Positions 1 to 7,366 of a stretch of 18,283 bases of DNA are shown piece after piece. The stretch comes from Candidatus Nitrosopumilus sp. (lineage in GTDB: Archaea; Thermoproteota; Nitrososphaeria; Nitrososphaerales; Nitrosopumilaceae), in the NCBI GenBank assembly GCA_030637455.1, contig DAOWGL010000014.1, forward strand, positions 1 to 18,283, in the 5' to 3' direction. Each line of letters starts with the position of its first letter. Within the stretch, counting starts at the first letter, position 1. The translations under genes were made by a program, and so were the position numbers. The notes beneath the pieces are model-generated. The model made no database searches. It was not told where the DNA came from and worked only from the letters and a program-made list of their open reading frames with translations.

Positions 1-538
1 CAAATTCTTGTGCCCTTTCTTTTCCTCCTTGGTCTGGCGATACAACAAGTGGATTTTTCAGGCTCAATTTCTTGAAATATTGTACAAGTTCGGGAATTGC
101 AGAAACATTCTTTGTTTTAATAGAAAAATGTTTGAATCCAATCAAACTGTGAATATCAACTGCAATAATTTTTGATGCGCCAGCTCCTTTGAACAGCTTA
201 CCAAGAACTTTCATTGTCACAATTTCTCCTGGTAAAAATTCTCTATCTTGTCTTGCATATCCCATATATGGAATTACAGCAATTACTTCTGATGATGTTT
301 CTTTTGCTTTTGAAATTAGTGATAATGCTTGAAGTAGATTTGTATCAACTGGAGGGTAAATTGATTGTACAACAATAGATTTTTTTTTAGATATTTTTCC
401 ACTAAGTGTTATCTTACTTTCGCCGTCAGCAAAAATTTTAACTTGTGATTTTACAAAATTTGCCTTTATTTTTCTAGATAGTTTTCTTGCTACATCCTCA
501 GAAGATTTACCTGCAATTACTGATAATTTACTCAACAA
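1..538 (-). CDS. prs: Ribose-phosphate pyrophosphokinase (PRPP synthetase), 5' part only
   Basis: I translated this from the reverse strand; the gene runs off the left edge, so only about 179 N-terminal residues are visible. It makes 5-phosphoribosyl-1-pyrophosphate from ribose 5-phosphate and ATP in the cytoplasm, the precursor for purines, pyrimidines, histidine and tryptophan. Visible family motifs are FADGE near residue 40, PYMGYARQDR followed by a proline/glycine turn near residue 100 (ATP-binding region), an Asp-Ile-His metal-site motif (VDIHS), and VVSPDQGGKERA near the edge. No ATG is available; two tandem TTG codons (538 and 535) are the only plausible starts, the open frame beginning with LSKLSVIAGKSSED, which aligns with normal family N-termini. 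A TATA-like palindrome lies about 30 bases upstream. The family call is secure; the exact start is less so. Confidence 0.93.
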   Translation of the reverse strand, partial: MLSKLSVIAGKSSEDVARKLSRKIKANFVKSQVKIFADGESKITLSGKISKKKSIVVQSIYPPVDTNLLQALSLISKAKETSSEVIAVIPYMGYARQDREFLPGEIVTMKVLGKLFKGAGASKIIAVDIHSLIGFKHFSIKTKNVSAIPELVQYFKKLSLKNPLVVSPDQGGKERAQEF

Positions 539-560
539 GAAAATATGATTTAATGGGATT

Positions 561-573
561 CTTAAGTTTTAAG
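561..573 (-). promoter_or_regulatory. Candidate TATA element for prs
   Basis: CTTAAAACTTAAG on the minus strand is a perfect interrupted palindrome centred about 29-32 bases before the two candidate TTG starts. That spacing suits an archaeal TATA box giving a leaderless or nearly leaderless mRNA. The 39-base gap to the upstream mscS-like gene leaves room for little else. Confidence 0.4.
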
Positions 574-577
574 AAAA

Positions 578-2320
578 TTATTCTTCTTCGCCACTACCGC
601 GACCAATATCTCCAATACCATATTTGTCAATGGCCTTATTTCTCTTATCTTCTAGCTTATCGATCTCTTCTTGCTCGCGTTTTTCATCTCCTTGGTATAC
701 TGTTCTAATTGGCCATGGAATTCTAATATCATATCTTTTGAACTCTTCGTACATGATCATTCTCATGTCTGTTTTAGTTTTGAATTGTGCACCATAATTT
801 CTGACATATACTAATAATATGAAATCTAATGCAGAATCATTAAAATTATTGAATCTCACAATTGGTTGATTGATATCAACATGAATATCTTTATCACAAC
901 CACAACTTGGTTGGTTATTTTTTAGGTATGGACATCGAATTTGTCTAATTAGATGTCTACCCTTACCATCAACGACTTCATTCATTGCACGTTTCCCAAT
1001 TTTTACAAGAATAGCTGAAACCTGTTTAGGATCATTAAGATATGAAACACCTACCTCAACAATAGCAGGTACCATCTTTATTCCCTGTGTGTAGTTGATT
1101 ACCTGTGCACTGACTAATTGTCTTGTTGGAATTATTGCAATTGATTCGTTTAATGCATCTCGAATATAGGTAACTCTAGGCGTAATTTTGTGTACATATC
1201 CATTATAACCTGTATCAAGTTTTACACGTTCACCTTCGACAAATATCTTATCTTTTCGAATCATAATATATGCAAAATAGTTCTGCATAGTCTCTTGTAA
1301 TGCTAATCCTACACCAATTGCCATTCCTCCTGTAGCTGTAGCAAGTACAATCAAATCAACTCCCCACCAAGCAACAACACCTAAAATTGTCGCAACAAAA
1401 ATTCCAACTGGAAGTACCTGTTTTGCAGACTTTGGAATTCCTTCTCTTTTCTTTTTTGCATATCCTGGAGGACGAGAACTTGGAATTAGCGGCTCAAAGC
1501 CATTTGTTCTTTTTTCTTCCCTCCATACATCAATTGGAAAAATTTCATCAGGTTTTGCACCTGGTTTTAACTTTCTTCCAGATTGATTGTTACCAGTAAT
1601 GCAGTTTTGATAATATTTTTCATATTTTGAACGCTCAGATTTTTTCCATTCTCCAAATGGGTTATCAACTAATTTTTCATATCCACCAATTGGATTTCCT
1701 TTTGTTGTTCGAAATTGTTCCAACTCTAACATACCTTCTTTTGTTTTTAGCTTTTCTTTGAATTCTTCCTCCTCCATATCTTCTGGAATAACTTTTGGTG
1801 GAACCCATGTGTACAATTTATGGAAAAAATTATTTTCATCATCAACAAATCCTCTCATTTCAAACCATTCATCAAAATCATTTTTTTCTAACTCTGTTTT
1901 ATCACGTTTGTTAAGAGAAATTGGAATAAGATGAGAAATTGTATAACCAATTACCAAAATATTAAATGTGTTGAGAATTTTTGCAAATATTTCTTGAGGT
2001 GACATTACTTCGTCCCCAATTATAGTTAAGTCATCTCCTAACAAAATACCATTTTGTATGTGAACATTGATTACTGTGATAAATACAATCGCGAAAACTG
2101 GTAGAATTGCTCTGCGTATAAATCGTGAAGCATGCGGTCTTTGATAATAGAATTTTTTTGAACCTACCCAAGATGAAAATTTTCTATAACCTAGAGCAAT
2201 TATAATAAAACCTGCAATCATTACGAAAAATGCAATTTGAAGTGATTCAGATGATGCTAACATCTGTGCAACAGTTTCAAACTCACCTGCAGAAATTTGT
2301 GACAAGTCTTCTTCAGCCAT
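578..2320 (-). CDS. MscS-family mechanosensitive ion channel, large archaeal form
   Basis: This 580-residue membrane protein should open under membrane tension and release solutes on hypo-osmotic shock. Hydrophobic segments are at about residues 28-44, 71-88, 111-134 and 303-328. The last leads into the diagnostic pore helix (GGMAIGVGLALQETMQNYFA, 331-350) and then the beta domain (about 355-412) and the C-terminal alpha/beta domain. It is much longer than E. coli MscS (286 residues). The excess is mostly a charged, apparently soluble stretch at about 136-300, between the third hydrophobic segment and the pore region. A Cys cluster (C463, C473, C475) sits in the C-terminal domain, and the tail is charged (about 545-580). 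The ATG at 2320 is supported by a Shine-Dalgarno-like GGTGAT five bases upstream. It is divergent from the aminomutase gene. Family is clear; gating properties and the role of the insert are unknown. Confidence 0.9.
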   Translation of the reverse strand: MAEEDLSQISAGEFETVAQMLASSESLQIAFFVMIAGFIIIALGYRKFSSWVGSKKFYYQRPHASRFIRRAILPVFAIVFITVINVHIQNGILLGDDLTIIGDEVMSPQEIFAKILNTFNILVIGYTISHLIPISLNKRDKTELEKNDFDEWFEMRGFVDDENNFFHKLYTWVPPKVIPEDMEEEEFKEKLKTKEGMLELEQFRTTKGNPIGGYEKLVDNPFGEWKKSERSKYEKYYQNCITGNNQSGRKLKPGAKPDEIFPIDVWREEKRTNGFEPLIPSSRPPGYAKKKREGIPKSAKQVLPVGIFVATILGVVAWWGVDLIVLATATGGMAIGVGLALQETMQNYFAYIMIRKDKIFVEGERVKLDTGYNGYVHKITPRVTYIRDALNESIAIIPTRQLVSAQVINYTQGIKMVPAIVEVGVSYLNDPKQVSAILVKIGKRAMNEVVDGKGRHLIRQIRCPYLKNNQPSCGCDKDIHVDINQPIVRFNNFNDSALDFILLVYVRNYGAQFKTKTDMRMIMYEEFKRYDIRIPWPIRTVYQGDEKREQEEIDKLEDKRNKAIDKYGIGDIGRGSGEEE

Positions 2321-2325
2321 TAGTA

Positions 2326-2331
2326 ATCACC
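2326..2331 (-). promoter_or_regulatory. Shine-Dalgarno site of the MscS-like gene
   Basis: GGTGAT on the minus strand ends five bases before the ATG at 2320 and matches the archaeal anti-Shine-Dalgarno sequence. This gene therefore seems to have a leadered mRNA, unlike several neighbours whose TATA boxes lie about 26 bases from the start codon. It supports the start chosen. Confidence 0.6.
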
Positions 2332-2416
2332 ATTCTAATCAAACTCATGTCCTAGAATACAAAGGTTAACCCATATTATCACTATTTAGTGAAATTTTAA
2401 TCAATTTACCATGAAA

Positions 2417-2425
2417 TTTAAAAAT
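2417..2425 (+). promoter_or_regulatory. Candidate TATA box for the aminomutase gene
   Basis: TTTAAAAAT lies too close to the ATG at 2430 to serve a leaderless message from that codon, but is about 33 bases before the in-frame ATG at 2454. It therefore argues for a shorter protein. An alternative weaker element (TTTTAATC, about 2397-2404) would fit the 2430 start. Confidence 0.4.
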
Positions 2426-2429
2426 TTTC

Positions 2430-3845
2430 ATGCCTAAATGGTCTGTAACTTTTATGAAGGGTAAACGCACTAATTACAAAATGACCTATCAAGAAACAGT
2501 ATGGAATAATTCACCATCTCTAAAATCTTACACATTATCAAATTTTCGAACTCTTCCACAAATTCAAAAACTAAGTGAGGAAACTCAATTTGAGATGGAG
2601 GTTGTAGGAAATGTTTTACCATTTAAAACAAATAACTATGTTGTTGAACAATTAATTGATTGGAATAATATTCCAAATGATCCTATCTTTGTTTTGACAT
2701 TTCCTCAAAAAGGAATGTTAAAACCAGAACATTATAAAAAAATGGAAACTGCTTTAAAAAATAATTTAGATAAAAAAGAAATTACAAAAATTGCAAATGA
2801 AATTCGTTTACAGTTAAATCCACACCCTGCAGGTCAAATGGAATTAAATGTTCCAACATTGAAAGATGGTACCAAATTATATGGAATGCAGCATAAATAC
2901 AAAGAAACCTGTCTCTTTTTCCCTAGTCAAAGTCAAACATGTCATGCATATTGCAGCTTTTGTTTTAGGTGGCCACAATTTGTTGGCATGGATGAAATGA
3001 AATTTGCTATGCAAGAGGGAGAGCAATTAGTTCAATATGTTAGAGAACATCCAGAAATTTCTGATGTGCTTTTTACTGGTGGTGATCCAATGATAATGAA
3101 AGCAAAAATTTTCTCAAAATACGTTGATGCTTTAATTAATGCTAAACTTCCAAATCTTAAAACAATTAGAATTGGAACAAAAGCATTAGCATATTGGCCA
3201 TACAAATTTTTGACAGATTCAGATTCTCAAGAAATGTTAGATATTTTTAAAAAAATTACCGATAACGGTTTGCATCTTGCATTTATGGCTCACTTTAATC
3301 ATTTGAATGAATTATCCACTGATGCAGTAAAAAATGCAATTAAAGAAGTAAGAAAAACAGGCGCACAAATCAGAACTCAATCCCCTCTATTAGCACATAT
3401 CAACGATGATGCTGAAATGTGGGCAAAAATGTGGACCAAACAAGTTCAGTTAGGTTGTATTCCATACTACATGTTTGTAGTAAGAGATACAGGTGCTCAA
3501 CATTATTTTGGAATTCCACTAGTCAAGGCATATGAAATTTTCAAAAAGGCATATTCTTCAGTTAGTGGATTAGCTAGAACCGTTCGTGGACCAAGCATGT
3601 CAGCAACTCCAGGAAAAGTACATGTTATTGGAACTGCAAACCTGAGTGATCAAAAAGTAATTGTTTTGAGATTTTTACAGGGTAGAAATCCTGATTGGGT
3701 ACAGGTACCATTCTTTGCAAAATATGATGAAAATGCAATTTGGTTAGATGATCTAAAGCCTGCACTAACTGACAAATTCTTTTTTGATGATGAGATGAAA
3801 AATTTCAAAATGACACATCCTACTGAAGATTATCCTGAATCTTAG
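2430..3845 (+). CDS. KamA-family radical SAM amino acid 2,3-aminomutase
   Basis: The 471-residue protein carries the radical SAM cysteine motif C-x3-C-x2-C (C171, C175, C178 in TCHAYCSFCFRW) and a glycine-rich SAM-binding turn FTGGDP. Near the C-terminus a conserved Pro-Gly-Lys (SATPGKVHVIG, K396) falls where lysine 2,3-aminomutases have their PLP-binding lysine after a PGGGGK-like loop. Family members move the alpha-amino group to the beta carbon, converting lysine to beta-lysine, or glutamate or arginine to their beta forms. I cannot decide the substrate from sequence. A glutamine synthetase gene follows 72 bases downstream on the same strand, and an MscS channel is divergent, which makes an osmolyte role possible. 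The start is uncertain: a TATA-like TTTAAAAAT at 2417-2425 suits initiation at the in-frame ATG at 2454 (or 2481) better than 2430. Confidence 0.85.
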   Translation: MPKWSVTFMKGKRTNYKMTYQETVWNNSPSLKSYTLSNFRTLPQIQKLSEETQFEMEVVGNVLPFKTNNYVVEQLIDWNNIPNDPIFVLTFPQKGMLKPEHYKKMETALKNNLDKKEITKIANEIRLQLNPHPAGQMELNVPTLKDGTKLYGMQHKYKETCLFFPSQSQTCHAYCSFCFRWPQFVGMDEMKFAMQEGEQLVQYVREHPEISDVLFTGGDPMIMKAKIFSKYVDALINAKLPNLKTIRIGTKALAYWPYKFLTDSDSQEMLDIFKKITDNGLHLAFMAHFNHLNELSTDAVKNAIKEVRKTGAQIRTQSPLLAHINDDAEMWAKMWTKQVQLGCIPYYMFVVRDTGAQHYFGIPLVKAYEIFKKAYSSVSGLARTVRGPSMSATPGKVHVIGTANLSDQKVIVLRFLQGRNPDWVQVPFFAKYDENAIWLDDLKPALTDKFFFDDEMKNFKMTHPTEDYPES

Positions 3846-3917
3846 AATTAACCTGACTAACTTGACAACTCTAACTTACAAGACCACATTAGTAAAATAA
3901 TTTAGAATCAATATCAA

Positions 3918-5363
3918 TTGAACTCAGATCAAGTATTACAGACTATTCAAAATGAAAATATATCATTCATAGACTTTTGGTTTGTAGATATTTTCGGTGA
4001 ACTTCATAATGTTGGAATGCCAAGTTATGCAATTGACAAAAATAGTTTTGTTAATGGTCTTGAAAAATTAGATGCAAGTTCAATTGTTGGCTTCAAATCT
4101 GTAAACAATTCAGACATGATTTTAATGCCTGATCCAAACTCATTCAAAATTCTTCCTAATGATTATGATCCAGGTAATAGAAAAAATGCAAGAATGTTTT
4201 GTGATCTTTATGATGGAAGTACAAACAAAGAATCAAGATACACTAGAGATTCTAGAGGTATAGCTTTCAAAGCATCAGAGAAACTAAAAGAATTTGGATT
4301 AACTCATACTAATTGGGGTCCTGAGATAGAATTTTTTGTTTTTGACGCAATCAATGTTTATCCGTCTCCATATGCAGCAACTCATTCTGGAGGAGGTTCA
4401 GGTTACTCAATTGAATCCAAAGAATCCCCTTGGGCAAAAGGAAATGTAAGTACTGCAATTGATATCAAAGAAGGGTACTATCCATCACAACCAAAAGATA
4501 CTCTTAATGGTTTTAGGAAAGATGTTTGTGAAGATTTATACAATTATTTTGGAATAAAAATTGAAGCTGAGCATCATGAAGTTGCAACTTCTGGTCAATG
4601 TGAAATCAATTTAGTTTATGATGAAATGATTACTATGGCTGATAATGTTATTGCAGTTAAAAATTTAGTAAAAGTTAAAGCTAAAAGAAAAAATAAAGTT
4701 GCAACCTTTATGCCAAAACCAATTTTTGGTGACAATGCATCTGCTATGCATACACATCAAAGTCTATGGAATGAAAATAGGAATGAAATGTATGATGAAA
4801 ATGATGATGTAGCACAAATGAGTCAAATTGGCAGATATTATGTTGGTGGAATTCTAAGTCATGCTTCAGCACTATGTGCAATATCAAATCCTACAACAAA
4901 TTCATACAAACGTCTTGTTCCTGGATTTGAAGCACCAGTCAATGTTTGTTGGGGATTGGCAAATCGTTCTACAGCTATTAGAGTTCCAATGTATAATCGA
5001 AATCAAGAAAAAAGTAAGAGAATTGAATATCGTGTACCTGATCCAACAGCAAATATCTATCTTTTAGAAGCTGCATTACTACTTGCAGGACTAGATGGAA
5101 TTAAAAATAAAATTGATCCTGGTGATCCAGTTGAAGAAAATGTCTATAAACTTTCTACAGAAAAGAAACGAGAATACAATATTGGATCTCTACCTGTATC
5201 TTTGAAAGGAGCATTAGATTCTTTGTCTAGTGATTCAAATTTCTTAATAGATATTTTTACAAAAGATTTTCTAGATGCATATTCTGAATTAAAATACAAA
5301 GAATATACTGCATTTGCACAAACTCCCACAGCTTGGGAAGTTTCGATGTATGCGGATGCATAA
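3918..5363 (+). CDS. glnA: Glutamine synthetase, type I-like
   Basis: This 481-residue cytoplasmic enzyme joins ammonium to glutamate using ATP; it is the main ammonium-assimilating step when no rival is seen. The catalytic set is present: the Asp loop (D52, LDASSIVGFKSVNNSDM), metal ligands E136/E138 (GPEIEFF), E221 and E229 (HHEVATSGQCEI), H278 (AMHTHQSLW), the Glu flap E338 (RLVPGFEAPVN), R350/R355 (NRSTAIRVP) and E370/R372 (RIEYRVPDPTAN). The loop that is usually NGSGMH reads NASAMH, so it is somewhat divergent. Y410 (ENVYKLS) sits in the region of the bacterial adenylylation tyrosine, but no modifying enzyme is visible. The start is a TTG: an in-frame stop lies 15 bases upstream and no ATG fits the expected N-terminus. 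It follows the aminomutase gene in the same direction. Activity on beta-glutamate is a speculation from that pairing. Confidence 0.93.
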   Translation: MNSDQVLQTIQNENISFIDFWFVDIFGELHNVGMPSYAIDKNSFVNGLEKLDASSIVGFKSVNNSDMILMPDPNSFKILPNDYDPGNRKNARMFCDLYDGSTNKESRYTRDSRGIAFKASEKLKEFGLTHTNWGPEIEFFVFDAINVYPSPYAATHSGGGSGYSIESKESPWAKGNVSTAIDIKEGYYPSQPKDTLNGFRKDVCEDLYNYFGIKIEAEHHEVATSGQCEINLVYDEMITMADNVIAVKNLVKVKAKRKNKVATFMPKPIFGDNASAMHTHQSLWNENRNEMYDENDDVAQMSQIGRYYVGGILSHASALCAISNPTTNSYKRLVPGFEAPVNVCWGLANRSTAIRVPMYNRNQEKSKRIEYRVPDPTANIYLLEAALLLAGLDGIKNKIDPGDPVEENVYKLSTEKKREYNIGSLPVSLKGALDSLSSDSNFLIDIFTKDFLDAYSELKYKEYTAFAQTPTAWEVSMYADA

Positions 5364-5403
5364 TTGGTACAAACATCGATTATTTCATGAAAATTAGTAA
5401 AAC

Positions 5404-5415
5404 GTTTTTAAAATC
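5404..5415 (+). promoter_or_regulatory. TATA box for the secreted protein gene at 5434
   Basis: GTTTTTAAAATC is centred about 25 bases before the ATG at 5434, the normal distance for an archaeal leaderless transcript. It indicates that this gene is transcribed separately from glnA. Confidence 0.6.
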
Positions 5416-5433
5416 AAATTTGGTTTTTTTAGT

Positions 5434-6087
5434 ATGCAATTAAAATTATTCTTACTATTTTTGTTAATCATTCCAGGTCTATCTGGAATCGCATATGGTC
5501 ATACTATCGATGCTGTAGGCGAATATAGAGTAGAAATTGGTTGGATGAATGAACCTGTGGTATCAGGAGAAACTAATGCAATAGAATTCTATGTCAGTCC
5601 ACTAATAGTATGTCCAGAAATTTCTGAAGCATCCAAATGTGCAGAATCTCAAGAATTTCAGAATGGAATTTCAAATTTGAGAAAAACTGTTAAAATAAAA
5701 TTAATTTACAAAGATGAAAACATTACACTTCCTTTATCACCTGATCATAATATCCCAGGAAAATATCATGCATTTGTAAACCCAACTGTTTCTGGATTTT
5801 ACCAAGCAAATATTTTAGGAACAATTGTTGATACACCAATCAGTTTATCCATGCATCCACCCAAAGTTGATGAACGATCATACATTGAATTTCCTGAACC
5901 ATCTGACATTACAATAACACAAATGATTGATGGACATACTGCATTGATTGAAGATGTTAGTGATATGAAAGAATCAATAAACAATCTAGAAAAAAAACAA
6001 TCTGACAATATAGGATATGTTGGTATTGGAGCAGGTGTAATTGGAATTGCAATTGCAGTAATTGCACTTAGTAAATCTAAGAACTAA
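5434..6087 (+). CDS. Secreted, C-terminally anchored protein with possible copper-binding N-terminal His
   Basis: I do not recognise a named family with certainty. The 217-residue protein starts with a signal peptide (about 1-22, ending IAYG), then an extracellular domain beginning HTIDAVGEYRVEIGW, two nearby cysteines (VCPEISEASKC), a short coiled-coil-like stretch (about 168-190) and a C-terminal membrane helix (about 193-212) with a short basic tail. The domain is predicted beta-rich and ends in an exposed linker, so it should stand on the outer face of the cell membrane. Similar openings (mature His, then VG-YR-EIGW-NEP) occur in exported proteins found beside copper genes, from memory. 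If the signal peptidase cuts after Gly22, His23 becomes the N-terminus, as in copper-binding CopC-type proteins. The stop codon overlaps the convergent antiporter stop by a few bases. Confidence 0.75.
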   Translation: MQLKLFLLFLLIIPGLSGIAYGHTIDAVGEYRVEIGWMNEPVVSGETNAIEFYVSPLIVCPEISEASKCAESQEFQNGISNLRKTVKIKLIYKDENITLPLSPDHNIPGKYHAFVNPTVSGFYQANILGTIVDTPISLSMHPPKVDERSYIEFPEPSDITITQMIDGHTALIEDVSDMKESINNLEKKQSDNIGYVGIGAGVIGIAIAVIALSKSKN

Positions 6088-7307
6088 TCTGATATTTCAT
6101 TATTTTTTTTAAAAGAATATCGTAGTAATATTGGACCAATGAATATCGTACCTAATATTACAAAAACTAGTGTAGAGAAAATACTTTCAGAAATAATTCC
6201 ATAAGCTAATCCTAATCCAGCAGTGATAAATGCAATTTCACCTCTAACAATCATTCCGTATCCTATTCTCAAACCCTTATTCTTATTTTTGAGTAAAATA
6301 ATTGCTGGAATTCCTGAACCTAAAATTTTACTGAGAATTGCAATTATCAAAATTACAAAAAATAAGATGATATCTATATTCATAATATTGGAGATATCCA
6401 CATGTGCTCCCATTATTGCAAAGAAAAATGGTGCAAAAATAATTTGTAATTCTCCAACAAATTCTCTAACTGGTTTTACTAATTTTGAGCCTGCAAGTCC
6501 CATTCCTGCTGCAAATGCACCCACAATAGGATTTAGACCAATGATTGAAGCAATAGCTGCTATACCAAACGCTGAACCTAATGCAGTTGCTTGTTTTGTT
6601 CCACGAGATTCAAGAGTTGTTGGTCTGGTTACTGCTATTGCATGAACTATTTTTGGAAGTAAAAATACCGCACTTAACAATAGAATAACCCACAGAAGTA
6701 ATGATTCTGATACTTCATACAATACTGTCTCCAATGATGGGAGAGAATGTGCAATTACTATAGAAATTATTGCTGATAGAATAGCCAATCCCAATACATC
6801 ATCAAGTACTGCAGCATTAATCAAAATATTTCCCTCCTTTGTTTTCTCTTTTCCTAATTCTCCCAAAATTGTTACAGCAGCTGCGATACTTGTTGCACTT
6901 AGTGTTGCACCAATAATCATTGCAACCATCCAATCAATTCCAAATAAAATTGAAATTCCATATCCAAGTCCTAGTGGAACAATTACTCCCGCCGTACCAA
7001 TAATTCCAGCTTGAATTCCTACATGCTTTAAACCAGAAAAAGTGAAATGAAGTCCTGCTGAAAATAGAATTACTATTCCAGCAATTTGCCAAAATGATAG
7101 CATTAAATCATTTAGCTCTACTAATGGTTTGTCAAAAAACGATATCAAACCTCCTAAAGCAAAAGGGCCCAAAATTATTCCACCTATTACAAAACCAATT
7201 ATCTCAGAAATTCCAAAATGTTTACAAATTCTACCTAATGCCATTGAGGGAATTACTAAAATTAAAATTCCTACTAAGGTTGGTATAGCATCAAACTCTG
7301 TAACCAT
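6084..7307 (-). CDS. Monovalent cation:proton antiporter, CPA2 (KefB/NapA-like) family
   Basis: The 407-residue protein is almost entirely membrane helices, about 12-13 of them, and should exchange Na+ or K+ for protons across the cell membrane. Typical family features are the first-helix region (LGRICKHFGISEIIGF, about 25-39, then GGIILGP), the helix GATLSATSIAAAVTILGELG (133-152) and the ion-binding Asp pair in NAAVLDDVLGLA (D169, D170), which suggests electrogenic two-proton exchange. Later comes the GAFAAGMGLAGSKL segment. The C-terminus ends soon after the last helix; no TrkA-N or other regulatory domain is attached, unlike KefB. The ATG at 7307 is backed by a TATA box 27 bases upstream. 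It is last in a four-gene minus-strand run. The ion transported cannot be told from sequence. Confidence 0.92.
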   Translation of the reverse strand: MVTEFDAIPTLVGILILVIPSMALGRICKHFGISEIIGFVIGGIILGPFALGGLISFFDKPLVELNDLMLSFWQIAGIVILFSAGLHFTFSGLKHVGIQAGIIGTAGVIVPLGLGYGISILFGIDWMVAMIIGATLSATSIAAAVTILGELGKEKTKEGNILINAAVLDDVLGLAILSAIISIVIAHSLPSLETVLYEVSESLLLWVILLLSAVFLLPKIVHAIAVTRPTTLESRGTKQATALGSAFGIAAIASIIGLNPIVGAFAAGMGLAGSKLVKPVREFVGELQIIFAPFFFAIMGAHVDISNIMNIDIILFFVILIIAILSKILGSGIPAIILLKNKNKGLRIGYGMIVRGEIAFITAGLGLAYGIISESIFSTLVFVILGTIFIGPILLRYSFKKNNEISD

Positions 7308-7330
7308 TTAAGTTTGAATTTGTTTTGAAT

Positions 7331-7338
7331 TATTAAAA
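7331..7338 (-). promoter_or_regulatory. TATA box for the antiporter gene
   Basis: TTTTAATA on the minus strand is centred 27 bases upstream of the ATG at 7307, so the message is probably leaderless and independent of the APC permease gene just upstream. Confidence 0.6.
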
Positions 7339-7366
7339 CTAATTTTAAAAATCAGATTTGATTATA

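Noticed and set aside
487..708. 73-codon plus-strand frame across the prs/mscS junction
   Set aside because: It runs antisense through two recognised genes and its translation resembles nothing known.
2364..2371. GGTTAACC palindrome between mscS and the aminomutase gene
   Set aside because: Eight bases is too short to call an operator without a second copy or conservation.
6223..6645. 140-codon frame antisense to the antiporter
   Set aside because: Low-complexity Ile/Pro-rich translation fully inside a clear membrane-protein gene on the other strand.
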